Source: CAYQUL01 sp964568925 (GTDB lineage Bacteria > Patescibacteriota > Microgenomatia > UBA8517). Taken from it: a stretch of DNA of 64,000 nucleotides. Every line of letters begins with the position of its first letter. Position 1 is the stretch's first letter. The stretch spans positions 1 through 64,000 of the forward strand of contig CAZMSJ010000001.1 of NCBI GenBank assembly GCA_964568925.1, given 5' to 3'. Below, in pieces: positions 49,320 to 58,267 of the stretch. The position numbers and the translations under genes were made by a program. The notes under the pieces are model-generated. The model was not told where the DNA came from and searched no databases. It was given only the letters and a program-made list of their open reading frames with translations.

Positions 49320-50120
49320 CTACACTGAAATAACCCCATTCTTCTCTAGGCGCTTCATAACGACATCACCCCAATCAAATGGATGGAAATAAGCAAAATG
49401 GAAAGAAAAGACCTCTCGTGTCACTTTGTGATTCATATAGATAACTTGAAAGTAATATGCCAATACATTCAGTGGTATCAATAAAAACAAAAGACTCTGA
49501 GATACAAATGCTTTTGCTCTTCTAATTGTAATGGCGTTTGGCCAGTACGATAAAACCCATTTATTAGAAGATAGCCACCTCTCAAATGTATTTTTTTTAT
49601 TGATGAGTGGAATTACTTGGGCAACCTCGTGGGCGGTATAGGCATTACGTGGCATACAAGGTAAAGCAAGAGACTTTTCATCTAGCCAAACATTCAAACA
49701 AATCCGATCTTTTTCATCTTTCATAGAGGCTCTCCTCATCTTTACGCCAGAAGCAAGTAACAATAGAAGTGAAATGGCTCGTGTAATCCACAGAGAATGG
49801 GCACTCGTTATGATCATGAAATCAATATCACTGGTTTCTTTTGCATTCTCCATTGCAAGGGAACCAGTAACACCAACAAACAAAATTGTAGGAATGTGTG
49901 AGAGAATTTTTGCAGCTTTTCGTGCAATCAAGAGCTTCTGCTTTTGAATTGCATCAAGCTTGTTTTGTTCACTCTTACTTAAGGGGGAAAGGTGTGGAGT
50001 TACGCTACCAGTTCTAAGTGTCAACTTGTCTCCGGCAGTCCACCGATGCAAGTTTTTCTTCGACAAATGAAAAGAAAAAAATGAATGATAGATAATTGAG
50101 ATGCTGTCAGAAGATTTCAC
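49320..50120 (-). CDS. Nucleotidyltransferase-fold protein with a membrane segment
   Basis: 266 residues. The motif FVGVTGSLAMENAKETSDIDFMIIT matches the GS-x(n)-D-x-D active site of the polymerase-beta nucleotidyltransferase superfamily. Around 111-125 is a hydrophobic helix and around 215-232 another, unusual for this family. A cysteine/tryptophan-bearing middle (ICLNVWLDEKSLALP) is probably part of the catalytic domain's second half. The target molecule is unknown. It lies 3 bases after the solute-binding protein gene and is probably in the same transcript. Confidence 0.75.
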   Translation of the reverse strand: MKSSDSISIIYHSFFSFHLSKKNLHRWTAGDKLTLRTGSVTPHLSPLSKSEQNKLDAIQKQKLLIARKAAKILSHIPTILFVGVTGSLAMENAKETSDIDFMIITSAHSLWITRAISLLLLLASGVKMRRASMKDEKDRICLNVWLDEKSLALPCMPRNAYTAHEVAQVIPLINKKNTFERWLSSNKWVLSYWPNAITIRRAKAFVSQSLLFLLIPLNVLAYYFQVIYMNHKVTREVFSFHFAYFHPFDWGDVVMKRLEKNGVISV

Positions 50121-50123
50121 ACC

Positions 50124-51797
50124 TTACTTCTTAACAGCTGGAGGAGGAGCAATCAAGCGGAACTGGACTAATACGCTTTGAACACCGGCTGAAACCGTTT
50201 CGAGTACTGATTTTCCATCAGAAGCTGATGAGCCATTCATTGCGTTTACCCCATCTTCAAAATACTTAGATAGTTGTGAATTAATTCCAGATTGACCATC
50301 AAATGTTCGACTAGCCAAGTACCAACTCTTTGCATTTGTAGCAGTTGCAATTACGCCGTTTACCAATGGATCTGAAGCAATAAGCTCCTGCATATCTCGT
50401 CGTGGGTAGAGAGCTCCAAATGCTCGTACTGCTGTGGCGTTCTTGTACATCTTGGTCAAAGACTCTTTCTCAGACAAGAACTTCAAGAATTTCCAAGCCT
50501 CAGTTGAAACTTTACTCTGAGAGTTAACACCTTCTACCCAATAGGTTGCGTATGCAATATCAGGGTCCTCTGCTGTTGCCTTTGGAAGTTGTGGAACAGG
50601 AACAACACGGAACTTTAAGGTAGGATTTTGCTGTCTAATTTCATGTGCTCTCCATGAAGGTCCGATGTACATTGCAACTTTTCCTGAAGCAAAGGCAATA
50701 GTTGAAGTTGGGAGGGTGTCATTCCACACACCATATTGCTTAGAGAAAGCAGTGTAGAACTTTAATGCTTGAATTGCGTTCTCCCCTGTTGGGTTTTTTA
50801 GGTCCACGCCATTTTGAATCATCATTAAAGCCAAAATCTCTTGCCAGTTATCAACATTAGCTGTTGTTCCCAAAGAGACACCAGCTTGTTTAATAACCCC
50901 TGCTTCATCTTTAACCGTCATCTGTTGTGCTAAATCACGAACGTCATACCAGGTAACTGGTGTTGTCTGTCCATAAGTTGTGAAAATATCTTCATTAATG
51001 TAGAGCCCTAATCCGTCATACATTAATGGAATACCAACAAAACCTGAACCTGCAGCAAGATCTGATACAACAACTGGATAGAAAGTCTGAGTAAACTCTT
51101 GTGCACTCATCACTGAAGACGGCATTGTTGAAAGTCGTGAAGAGAACATTGGTACCCAGGTATTGTGGAATCGGAAGATATCAGGTCCATCACCCTTAGC
51201 CAGTGCGTTTGTGAGTCGTTCTCGATAGTCTTCCTTTGACTGCTTTACATATTTAATTTCAACTCCTGGGTTCTTTGTCTGATATTCAGTAATAAGAGGA
51301 GTAATAATAGAATCATCTTCCCAAAGGCTCCACCAGGTAATAGTGGTCTTTCCACCTGGTAACTTGACTCCTCCACTAATGGCCGCAAACACCCCAACAA
51401 CACCAAGGACCAAAACAAGTAAGAACACAATTATTGCGAGTAACTTCTTTGGGAATTTTCTGCTTGGTGCAATTACCGGTGGTGGTGGAACAGGACTAGC
51501 TGACTGAGGGAATGGAGAGGTCGGTTGTGAACTACTTTCTGTGTTCGCGTTTGCAAGCAAGTCAGCTGGTGGCATATTGCCTTCTAAAGAAACAGTTGGC
51601 TGTGATGGTTCTCCTGAAGGGGTCGGCTCAGGCATAGACATTGGTGATGGTGTGGCTGGCATTGGCTCAGCAGGAGTCGCTGACGTGGCTTCAGGTGTCA
51701 TTGGTGTCATCGGAGTCATAGGCGCAGTTGGAGGCGCATCAAAAGACTGAGATACAAAAGGGGAACTAGATTGGTTGGCAGAATTCTTCGGATCCAT
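50124..51797 (-). CDS. Membrane-anchored family 1 solute-binding protein
   Basis: 557 residues. The C-terminal 410 form a sugar-type periplasmic binding protein fold: TTITWWSLWEDDSIITPLITEYQTKNPGVEIKYV, GPDIFRFHNTW, GLGLYINEDIF, and FASGKVAMYIGPSWRAHEI. Instead of a cleavable lipoprotein signal it has a 115-residue Pro/Ser/Thr-rich cytoplasmic head and a membrane helix at 119-140. No ABC permease or ATPase gene is nearby, so transport partners must be elsewhere or it works as a receptor. It is divergent from the VanW-like gene. Confidence 0.87.
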   Translation of the reverse strand: MDPKNSANQSSSPFVSQSFDAPPTAPMTPMTPMTPEATSATPAEPMPATPSPMSMPEPTPSGEPSQPTVSLEGNMPPADLLANANTESSSQPTSPFPQSASPVPPPPVIAPSRKFPKKLLAIIVFLLVLVLGVVGVFAAISGGVKLPGGKTTITWWSLWEDDSIITPLITEYQTKNPGVEIKYVKQSKEDYRERLTNALAKGDGPDIFRFHNTWVPMFSSRLSTMPSSVMSAQEFTQTFYPVVVSDLAAGSGFVGIPLMYDGLGLYINEDIFTTYGQTTPVTWYDVRDLAQQMTVKDEAGVIKQAGVSLGTTANVDNWQEILALMMIQNGVDLKNPTGENAIQALKFYTAFSKQYGVWNDTLPTSTIAFASGKVAMYIGPSWRAHEIRQQNPTLKFRVVPVPQLPKATAEDPDIAYATYWVEGVNSQSKVSTEAWKFLKFLSEKESLTKMYKNATAVRAFGALYPRRDMQELIASDPLVNGVIATATNAKSWYLASRTFDGQSGINSQLSKYFEDGVNAMNGSSASDGKSVLETVSAGVQSVLVQFRLIAPPPAVKK

Positions 51798-51844
51798 ACA
51801 ATTACGTAATCATTTTAGCGCACTATCCTGGTAATATACAAAGT

Positions 51845-53611
51845 ATGACAAAAGTGCCGACAAACAACAAGCATAAAAAGATTCGTGCAACTCACATTGG
51901 GGCACTAACGATCTCAGTTGCTTCAGCTTCTCTTGCCCTCTTTATTATTGTAACAGCAGGACGTGTGTATCCACAGATCTATGTAGAACAAATTCCCGTT
52001 GGTGGTCTTTCATTGAAAGACGCACAAACTGCTATTGAAAATGCTACCTTTGCTGACTCATACCAAGCAATTAAAATCACCGTGCGATCAGGAGAGGAAG
52101 TAAAAGACTTCATGATTCCCCTTTCAGAGATTGACGCAGTGTATGACAGTAAAGAGACCGCAGTGGCTGCATATGAATATGGGAAAGATCAAGGACTTGT
52201 TCACCAAATTAACGTTGGCCTCTCTCTCCTTCGCGAACGAAAAACAATTCCCTTTGTTGTTTCATTTAATGAAACACTCTTAAAAGAAAAGATTGCCCAA
52301 ATTGCAGAACAAGTTGGTGAACCACATACCATCCCCAAGCTAACCATTGTTGGTAATGAAGTCACTGTTATCGATGGAACAAAAGGAATAGAAATTAACC
52401 AAGAAGAACTTACCGCACAGATTGAAACTGCAATTAAAAAACACACCTTTACCCCTATTACGGTCGAAACGGTAGTCGTTGACCCAACACTTGATCCAAT
52501 TTCAAAAAAAGCATTTGAAGAGAAAGGAAAGGCACTCGTAGGAAAGACACTCACGATTACCTTTGATACTGGAAAAATAAAACGAAGTGCACAGGACCTC
52601 GCCACAATTATTTCTCCTGAAGGAGTGCAGCAAACGGCGCTGGCTACATTTACCAAAGACATAGCAGAGCTAATTAATAGACCAGTAACAAACCCCGTGT
52701 TCACATTTGAAAACGGGAAGGTAAAAGAATTTAAGGCACCTGAACCAGGACTCGAAGTGAAAGAGAATGAAATGAAAGCTCTTATCGCACGATCAGTTGA
52801 GACACTCATTCAGTCTGATACAAAAGAACTATCAATTGAAGCCACTGTGAGTAAGACTAACCCAACTGGAAACATTTCAGACATTAATAGTTTTGGCATC
52901 ACTGAACAGATTGGTGTAGGAAACTCAACCTATCGTGGATCAATCCCTGGTCGTATACACAATGTGGCATTGGCCGCTTCAAAAATAAATGGAACACTAC
53001 TTGCACCAAATGAAACCTTTTCATTTAACAAAGTGGTAGGTGATATTTCACAAAAGACAGGATTTCAGCAGGCATATGTCATCTCTGGGGGAAAAACAAT
53101 TCTTGGGGATGGTGGAGGAGTATGCCAAGTATCAACGACGCTCTTTCGTGCAGCAATGAATGCTGGACTCCCAATTGTTGAGAGACGACCACATAGCTAC
53201 CGTGTTGGCTATTACGAACAAGATGCAGGACCAGGACTTGATGCAACGGTATTCTCACCTACAACCGATTTCAAGTTTACCAACGACACCGGTCACTATT
53301 TGTTAATTCAAGCAACGGTTGATAGCAAGAAGACAAGCCTTACGTTTAAGTTCTATGGAACAAGTGATGGAAGAGTAGCTGAAGTAACCAAGCCAGTGAT
53401 TACAGATCAAATTGCGCCGCCAGAGGATCTCTATGTAGATGACCCGACGCTAAAGGTTGGACAAACAAAACAGGTTGAACATAAAGCATGGGGCGGACGA
53501 TCAACCTTTACCTACACCGTTAAACGAAATGGTGAAATAGTTACACAAAAAAAGTTTGTGAGTGTCTATCAACCATGGCAAGCGGTGTATATGCGAGGAA
53601 CGGCACTCTAG
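51845..53611 (+). CDS. VanW-family protein with two peptidoglycan-binding-like domains and a G5-like end
   Basis: 588 residues: membrane anchor (about 20-42), two PG_binding_4-type repeats (about 85-200 and 215-335, each with a TIxxxxG-type strand pattern), and the VanW domain. VanW signatures are IGVGNSTYRGSIPGRIHNVALAASKINGTLLAPNETFSFN, GGGVCQVSTTLFRAAMNAGL and ERRPHSYRVGYY. A G5-like beta domain closes the protein (about 520-580). Its function is probably in the cell wall; the VanW role is not defined. TAATAT (51832-51837) ends 7 bases before the ATG. Confidence 0.9.
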   Translation: MTKVPTNNKHKKIRATHIGALTISVASASLALFIIVTAGRVYPQIYVEQIPVGGLSLKDAQTAIENATFADSYQAIKITVRSGEEVKDFMIPLSEIDAVYDSKETAVAAYEYGKDQGLVHQINVGLSLLRERKTIPFVVSFNETLLKEKIAQIAEQVGEPHTIPKLTIVGNEVTVIDGTKGIEINQEELTAQIETAIKKHTFTPITVETVVVDPTLDPISKKAFEEKGKALVGKTLTITFDTGKIKRSAQDLATIISPEGVQQTALATFTKDIAELINRPVTNPVFTFENGKVKEFKAPEPGLEVKENEMKALIARSVETLIQSDTKELSIEATVSKTNPTGNISDINSFGITEQIGVGNSTYRGSIPGRIHNVALAASKINGTLLAPNETFSFNKVVGDISQKTGFQQAYVISGGKTILGDGGGVCQVSTTLFRAAMNAGLPIVERRPHSYRVGYYEQDAGPGLDATVFSPTTDFKFTNDTGHYLLIQATVDSKKTSLTFKFYGTSDGRVAEVTKPVITDQIAPPEDLYVDDPTLKVGQTKQVEHKAWGGRSTFTYTVKRNGEIVTQKKFVSVYQPWQAVYMRGTAL

Positions 53612-53627
53612 ATGGTACAATGCGTGC

Positions 53628-54662
53628 ATGAATATTTTAGCAATCGAGACCTCTTGTGATGAAACTTCAGTCGCTGTTGTAAAGGATGGAGTAGATGTCC
53701 TCTCATTGTCTATTGCAAGCTCACAAGCACTTCACGCACAAAGTGGTGGAATCATTCCAGAGAAAGCTGCACGAAAACAAGTAGAGTACATGCTCCCAAC
53801 ACTCTCAGATGCATTAAAAACTGCATTCCCCGACATTTCACCAAACGACAATCAATCATATTTTGATCAGATCGACAAAATTGCAGTGACCGTTGGTCCA
53901 GGACTCATTGGTTCCCTCTTAATTGGTGTTGAAACAGCAAAAACGTTAGCTACCTTGTACAACAAGCCCTTAATACCGGTAAACCATATGGAGGCGCACC
54001 TGTATGCAAATTGGATTAATAAAAAAGAAGAGATTCCCCTCCCCTGCCTTGGCTTAATTGTGTCAGGTGGTCACACTGACATTGTATTAATTACTTCTCA
54101 CACCGACATAAAACGAATTGCAGGAACACGTGATGATGCGGCAGGAGAATGTTTTGATAAGTGCGCTCGCCTCTTGGGACTTGGCTATCCTGGGGGACCG
54201 GCAATTGGCAAGGCTGCAGAACTTTTTATGAAGGAGAACAAAGAGAAGAAACTTACATACTTCCCTCGTGCCTTGTCTCACGACCAAACACTTGATGTCT
54301 CCTTCTCAGGACTCAAGGCTGCAGTCTCTCGAGAAGTTGCTGCTCACTCTGAGGCAGACAAAAATGAATTAGCTGCTGAGATTCAAGAAGCTATTATAGA
54401 CACCTTACTTACTAAGTTTGAGTTAGCTATGAGGTTATACAAAACTTCGTCTGTTTTGATTTGTGGCGGGGTTACGGCGAATTCCAGACTCCGTGAAAAA
54501 TTTACCAAAATGATTGCCAGACTCACCCCTCAATTACAGGCTTACATGCCAGATATTTTGTATTGCACCGATAACGCCGCCATGGTTGGAGCACGTGCAT
54601 TTTTTAGCCCCGAAACAATGCCAGTTGCTTCTGTTTCAGCAAATCCAGAACTTCATTTCTAA
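53628..54662 (+). CDS. tsaD: tRNA N6-threonylcarbamoyladenosine transferase TsaD
   Basis: Catalytic subunit for the t6A modification at position 37 of ANN-decoding tRNAs. 344 residues with the family start MNILAIETSCDETSVAVV, the metal-binding HMEAH (120-124), LGLIVSGGHTDIV, and GGVTANSRLRE, CTDNAAMVGARA near the end. ATG at 53628 is chosen because it starts the family sequence and TG-G-TACAAT (53613-53621) ends 6 bases before it. No tsaB or tsaE is in the window. Confidence 0.98.
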   Translation: MNILAIETSCDETSVAVVKDGVDVLSLSIASSQALHAQSGGIIPEKAARKQVEYMLPTLSDALKTAFPDISPNDNQSYFDQIDKIAVTVGPGLIGSLLIGVETAKTLATLYNKPLIPVNHMEAHLYANWINKKEEIPLPCLGLIVSGGHTDIVLITSHTDIKRIAGTRDDAAGECFDKCARLLGLGYPGGPAIGKAAELFMKENKEKKLTYFPRALSHDQTLDVSFSGLKAAVSREVAAHSEADKNELAAEIQEAIIDTLLTKFELAMRLYKTSSVLICGGVTANSRLREKFTKMIARLTPQLQAYMPDILYCTDNAAMVGARAFFSPETMPVASVSANPELHF

Positions 54663-54884
54663 CCAATTGCAGCTGCAGTTAGAGGTTATTCTTCGCATAT
54701 GTACATAGTGTTCTTTCACGAACATATTCCAACACGGGTAAAAGCGCCACAGATTGGTAAGTACAAGAAAATGAGAGTGGTTAAAGAAAAAGAATGAATG
54801 AGGGGTAGCTGTGAGGCGTCAGAAGAAACAAACAAAAGAGAAAGGGATTGTCTGTGTAGGGAAAAGTAAAACGAAGAAAATGGA
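54663..54884. other. Intergenic stretch between tsaD and rplY
   Basis: Contains a near-perfect palindrome just after the tsaD stop (AATTGCAGCTGCAGTT around 54664-54679), possibly a weak stop signal. Otherwise it is an A/G-rich stretch with no supportable gene. Confidence 0.5.
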
Positions 54885-54918
54885 GAAAAACAAAAAGAAG
54901 CCGGTATTATTTGGCTTC
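54885..54918 (-). terminator. Terminator of rplY
   Basis: GAAGCC (54897-54902) pairs with GGCTTC (54913-54918) around the stop codon. Leftward it is followed by TTTTTG and TTTTT. Confidence 0.8.
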
Positions 54919-55548
54919 TTCAGTCTTTGTTTCAGTTGCTTCAGCTACAGGAGCTTCAGTCGCTGCAGGTGCTTCTTCAATGACTACTTCTTTCTGTGGT
55001 GCTTCGATCTTAACAACAATCAAATCAGCATCAGTCAAAATTTCAACTTGCTTACTGTCCCCTGCAATATCTTTAACAAAAATTGCTTGGTCAACTTCTA
55101 CAAGTGAAGTAATATCGACGTCAAAATGATCTGGAAGTTCTGTTGGAAGAGCTTCAACTTCAATCTCGTCAATCTGTTGCATCAAGTTTCCGATTCCACT
55201 CTTTACTGCAGGGGATTCTCCAATAACGTGTACTGGAACGGTAGCTTGAACCTTTTCCTTCAAGTTAACTTTGTGGAAGTCAATGTGGATTGTTTCACCA
55301 GTGATTGGGTGAATTTGGAATTCAGTAACAAGAACAGGATATGTTTTGTCGTTAACGACAATATCAATAAGTCCAGTTTCTCCTGCAACTTTAAATACTT
55401 TCTTAAATTCCTTGAGGTTAACAGTGATTGCTTCTGACTCAATTCCCTTCGCAAAAATATTAGCTGGTACCAAACCTTCCTTGCGAAGGTTTTTAACAGC
55501 TCGCCCTACGATGGTTCGCTTTTCTGCTGTAATTGTTTGTCGTGTCAT
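54907..55548 (-). CDS. rplY: 50S ribosomal protein L25 (long CTC form)
   Basis: Binds 5S rRNA in the large subunit. 213 residues: the L25 beta barrel (ITAEKRTIVGRAVKNLRKEGLVPANIFAKG, THIDFHKV-like segment HPITGETIHIDFHKVNL) followed by the TL5/CTC domain (VPVHVIGESPAVKSGIGNLMQQIDEIEVEALPTELPDHFDVDI). An acidic Ala/Glu-rich tail ends it. The ATGA start overlaps the stop of the DUF4012 gene by 4 bases. A TATAAT near 55590 within that gene may add a separate promoter. Confidence 0.95.
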   Translation of the reverse strand: MTRQTITAEKRTIVGRAVKNLRKEGLVPANIFAKGIESEAITVNLKEFKKVFKVAGETGLIDIVVNDKTYPVLVTEFQIHPITGETIHIDFHKVNLKEKVQATVPVHVIGESPAVKSGIGNLMQQIDEIEVEALPTELPDHFDVDITSLVEVDQAIFVKDIAGDSKQVEILTDADLIVVKIEAPQKEVVIEEAPAATEAPVAEATETKTEEAK

Positions 55549-57686
55549 TTTTGTAGATTAAATATCTTACTGTCCGTAAGTGACGTATTATAAACGCCTA
55601 CCCCCGCTGCGGTCAAGGAAAGCGTAAAAGGTGCTACCCCTGGCTGCTTAATCCAGTAGATTTGAGCTCGATTTTGTGGAGACTTGATTGACCAGTGAAA
55701 GCGAATTTCTGCCGTCTCCCCTGCTTCTACCGTCAAAAGTGCCCCCGCTGAGAGGTATTTCTCCTCGTGAGAGAGGTCAGGAATAACGGACCCGACCTTC
55801 TGTCGAGAGTTCACTTTGATTGAGGTAACACTCGCCTCCTTTGGCAAAAGGAACCGTATGTAGCTTTTGTATGATTCATTTCCTTTGTTTTCATACCCTC
55901 CTGCGTGAGTCAGTGACAAAACAACATCTCCAGTCACACTGTCCCCTTCTTTAGCTACCGTCTCAGTAATCGTTCTACTAATATACGGATTTACCTTGTT
56001 TACCCCAACGTTTGCTTCAATAATCTGGTGAACGATAGAATTACAGCCTTCACCACAGCTTCCCTCTCGAAATGAACCAGACAATTGTGCGGTATCAATT
56101 GCTGACTCAAGACCACTATCTGCAAACCACACCATGATCTCACGTGCACGGATCTGCTGATCAAGCTTTTTAGCCAGTTCAAGCATTTGTGGTCGTGAAA
56201 GGTTTGAAAGAGCGATCATCACTGACTCTGAAAGAGCTGACAGATACGTCTTTTTGCGAATTGAGCCTGGGAAAAAGGTGTCCCCTCCTCGTCGTTCAAG
56301 CATTTTGTATAAGTTCTCTGCTGTCACTTCATCCTCTTCCCAGCCAACGGGATGCACAGGACCAGTTACGCTAAGGACTTCTGCAAGTACTCGAGTGTTT
56401 ACGGCAATGATTGCGTCAGGCTTCACATCAATCGCCTTTTGCAAAAACCAACTAATGCGCGTTGCGGTACTTGGGAAATCGATATCCCAATTGGCGTCTC
56501 TCATATGCCAACTCGCCTCTTTCAAGTATTCAGAGATGGCAAAGGGAGGTTTTACATATCCATTAATCTTCCCATCAGCGTCGTAGACATCCTGAATTTC
56601 CTTGGAAATGACTCTCCCCGATTGAACCGTAACTAATTGATATGAACCAAAAAATCCACCGGTTGGGCGAAGCTCTGCTGCGTTTTGAAACATAATCATG
56701 TAGGTAAACGGTTTCCCCTGTCCAGCAAGCGTGCCAGCCTCTTTGGCCAATCCCTCTGCTGCCGGGAGAAATGAGAGAAGGTAGGGAAGATCTGCCTTTT
56801 GATTAATAATGCTTGCTGAAAGGACTTCTCCTCCGTTAGCTAAGAGAAATGAACCATCATGGTAGAGAGAAGACAAAAGAGGTGCGACACGTGCTCCCGT
56901 GTCTTTCCAATCAATAGGGTTGCCGGAAAAGTAGTTGTGTGCAAGAGTTTCAATCTGGGTAAGTAACACCACACCAGTTCTTGTTACCTGAGCAGCTGAG
57001 GAGGAGAGGGCAGAGAGCGAAAGAAAGTAGGTGATCTGTGGCTTTAGAACAGGAAGCACTGTCAAGGGAGTCATGGTTAAGCGAGAAACAGAAGCAGCAC
57101 TGGTTGAGAGTGACGTTAAGCGTGTTGAGAGCGTGGTGTGATCTGGCAGTGCCTTAAGCGATAAGTACAACGACCCGACAGATACGCCGAGACTGACAAA
57201 GGGAATTGATAGGGAAACGAGAAGCACAAGAACTGCATAGATAAAGGGCTTTAAAGGTATGTGTTTTGTTTTGCTCCTTTGTTTGGTAACTGGTACAACA
57301 GGAGCCGCAACCTGACGAGCAACCTCTGGGAGAGGAAGAATACGTGGCGTACCGATGACTACTTCTTTTAAATGTTTAAAGCCAAAGAGAGAACGGGTGG
57401 CAAGTTGATACTCTGATTCAGTTGGGTCTGCTCCAATAAGTAACACAGAAACAGTAGATGGAAGACTCGTGTGATCTATTGTTTCGTCTCGAAAGTGGGG
57501 AAGGATCAGTAAAACGGGCGCGCCGGCAGGAACTAAAGAAAGGGCCGAGGCTTCAAGGCAAACAAAGACATCATGAGGCTGATGCTCAATATGTGCGGTA
57601 TATGCCTTGAGTTCAAAATGACGACTTAAGTGATGTAAGAAGCCAAGCTGAAACGCGTGTTTTTCACCCACAAGATACAGATGCAT
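55545..57686 (-). CDS. DUF4012 membrane protein
   Basis: 713 residues. The N-terminal 120 are cytoplasmic, perhaps a response-regulator-like or Rossmann fold (VFVCLEASALSLVPAGAPVLLIL). A membrane helix lies at about 149-178, and the rest is outside. The DUF4012 signature is clear: FQNAAELRPTGGFFGSYQLVTVQSGRVISKEIQDVYDADG, with KPDAIIAVNTRVL and LYKMLERRGGD further on. DUF4012 proteins are common near surface-polysaccharide genes; the role is unknown. TAAGAT (57693-57698) ends 6 bases before the ATG. Confidence 0.88.
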   Translation of the reverse strand: MHLYLVGEKHAFQLGFLHHLSRHFELKAYTAHIEHQPHDVFVCLEASALSLVPAGAPVLLILPHFRDETIDHTSLPSTVSVLLIGADPTESEYQLATRSLFGFKHLKEVVIGTPRILPLPEVARQVAAPVVPVTKQRSKTKHIPLKPFIYAVLVLLVSLSIPFVSLGVSVGSLYLSLKALPDHTTLSTRLTSLSTSAASVSRLTMTPLTVLPVLKPQITYFLSLSALSSSAAQVTRTGVVLLTQIETLAHNYFSGNPIDWKDTGARVAPLLSSLYHDGSFLLANGGEVLSASIINQKADLPYLLSFLPAAEGLAKEAGTLAGQGKPFTYMIMFQNAAELRPTGGFFGSYQLVTVQSGRVISKEIQDVYDADGKINGYVKPPFAISEYLKEASWHMRDANWDIDFPSTATRISWFLQKAIDVKPDAIIAVNTRVLAEVLSVTGPVHPVGWEEDEVTAENLYKMLERRGGDTFFPGSIRKKTYLSALSESVMIALSNLSRPQMLELAKKLDQQIRAREIMVWFADSGLESAIDTAQLSGSFREGSCGEGCNSIVHQIIEANVGVNKVNPYISRTITETVAKEGDSVTGDVVLSLTHAGGYENKGNESYKSYIRFLLPKEASVTSIKVNSRQKVGSVIPDLSHEEKYLSAGALLTVEAGETAEIRFHWSIKSPQNRAQIYWIKQPGVAPFTLSLTAAGVGVYNTSLTDSKIFNLQK

Positions 57687-57846
57687 ACTTCTATCTTACG
57701 AGCGGGAAACGTGGACAGCAAGGAGATGCATGTGGAAGGGTACCTTTTATTATTTCCGTTTTTTGAAGCGGAAGTGGAAATATGAAGTTAGACAGGGCTC
57801 GTGAAACTTTCAACGTGACAGAATTTTGCCATTCGGTAATTGTTTT

Positions 57847-58251
57847 TCAGGCTGCTGCGTCCATTGTTTGGTTGACAAGAAGATCCGCTTGGGTGTTTTC
57901 ATTCCGAAAAACGTGGCGGTAATCAACTGGAACGTTTAACTCTCTTTCATATGACTTAATCTTTTGAACAAGAGGCAAGAGGAGTGGACTTTTGATTTTA
58001 TAGATCCCTTTCATTTGTTTCACAACCAATTCTGAATCAAGAACAAAGTGGACAGATGTAATGTCTGACTGTGTTTTTATCCATTCAAAAGCAGTAAGGA
58101 CTGCAGTGTACTCTGCAACGTTATTTGTTGTAATTCCAAGGAACGTTCCTTTTGAAAAGATTTCAGTGCCATTGTGAAGAGCAACAAAAGCACATGCAGC
58201 AGGACCAGGGTTTCCTCTTGAGCCTCCGTCACAGTGAATAACAATATCCAT
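57847..58251 (-). CDS. rnhA: Ribonuclease HI-like protein
   Basis: Cuts the RNA strand of RNA-DNA hybrids. 134 residues with the four acidic active-site residues D8 (HCDGGSRGNPG), E47 (NNVAEYTA), D72 (VLDSELVV) and D123 (NTQADLLV). The family is the short bacterial/archaeal type lacking the basic protrusion of E. coli RNase HI. ATG at 58251 is chosen because TATACT (58260-58265) ends 8 bases before it; the frame upstream belongs to overlap with the O-antigen ligase-like gene. Confidence 0.92.
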   Translation of the reverse strand: MDIVIHCDGGSRGNPGPAACAFVALHNGTEIFSKGTFLGITTNNVAEYTAVLTAFEWIKTQSDITSVHFVLDSELVVKQMKGIYKIKSPLLLPLVQKIKSYERELNVPVDYRHVFRNENTQADLLVNQTMDAAA

Positions 58252-58267
58252 AGGCCCCCAGTATAAA

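Noticed and set aside
54811..55107. Lys-rich plus-strand frame across the rplY end
   Set aside because: Most of it is antisense to rplY, the rest is low-complexity A/G-rich DNA, and there is no ribosome binding site or family likeness.
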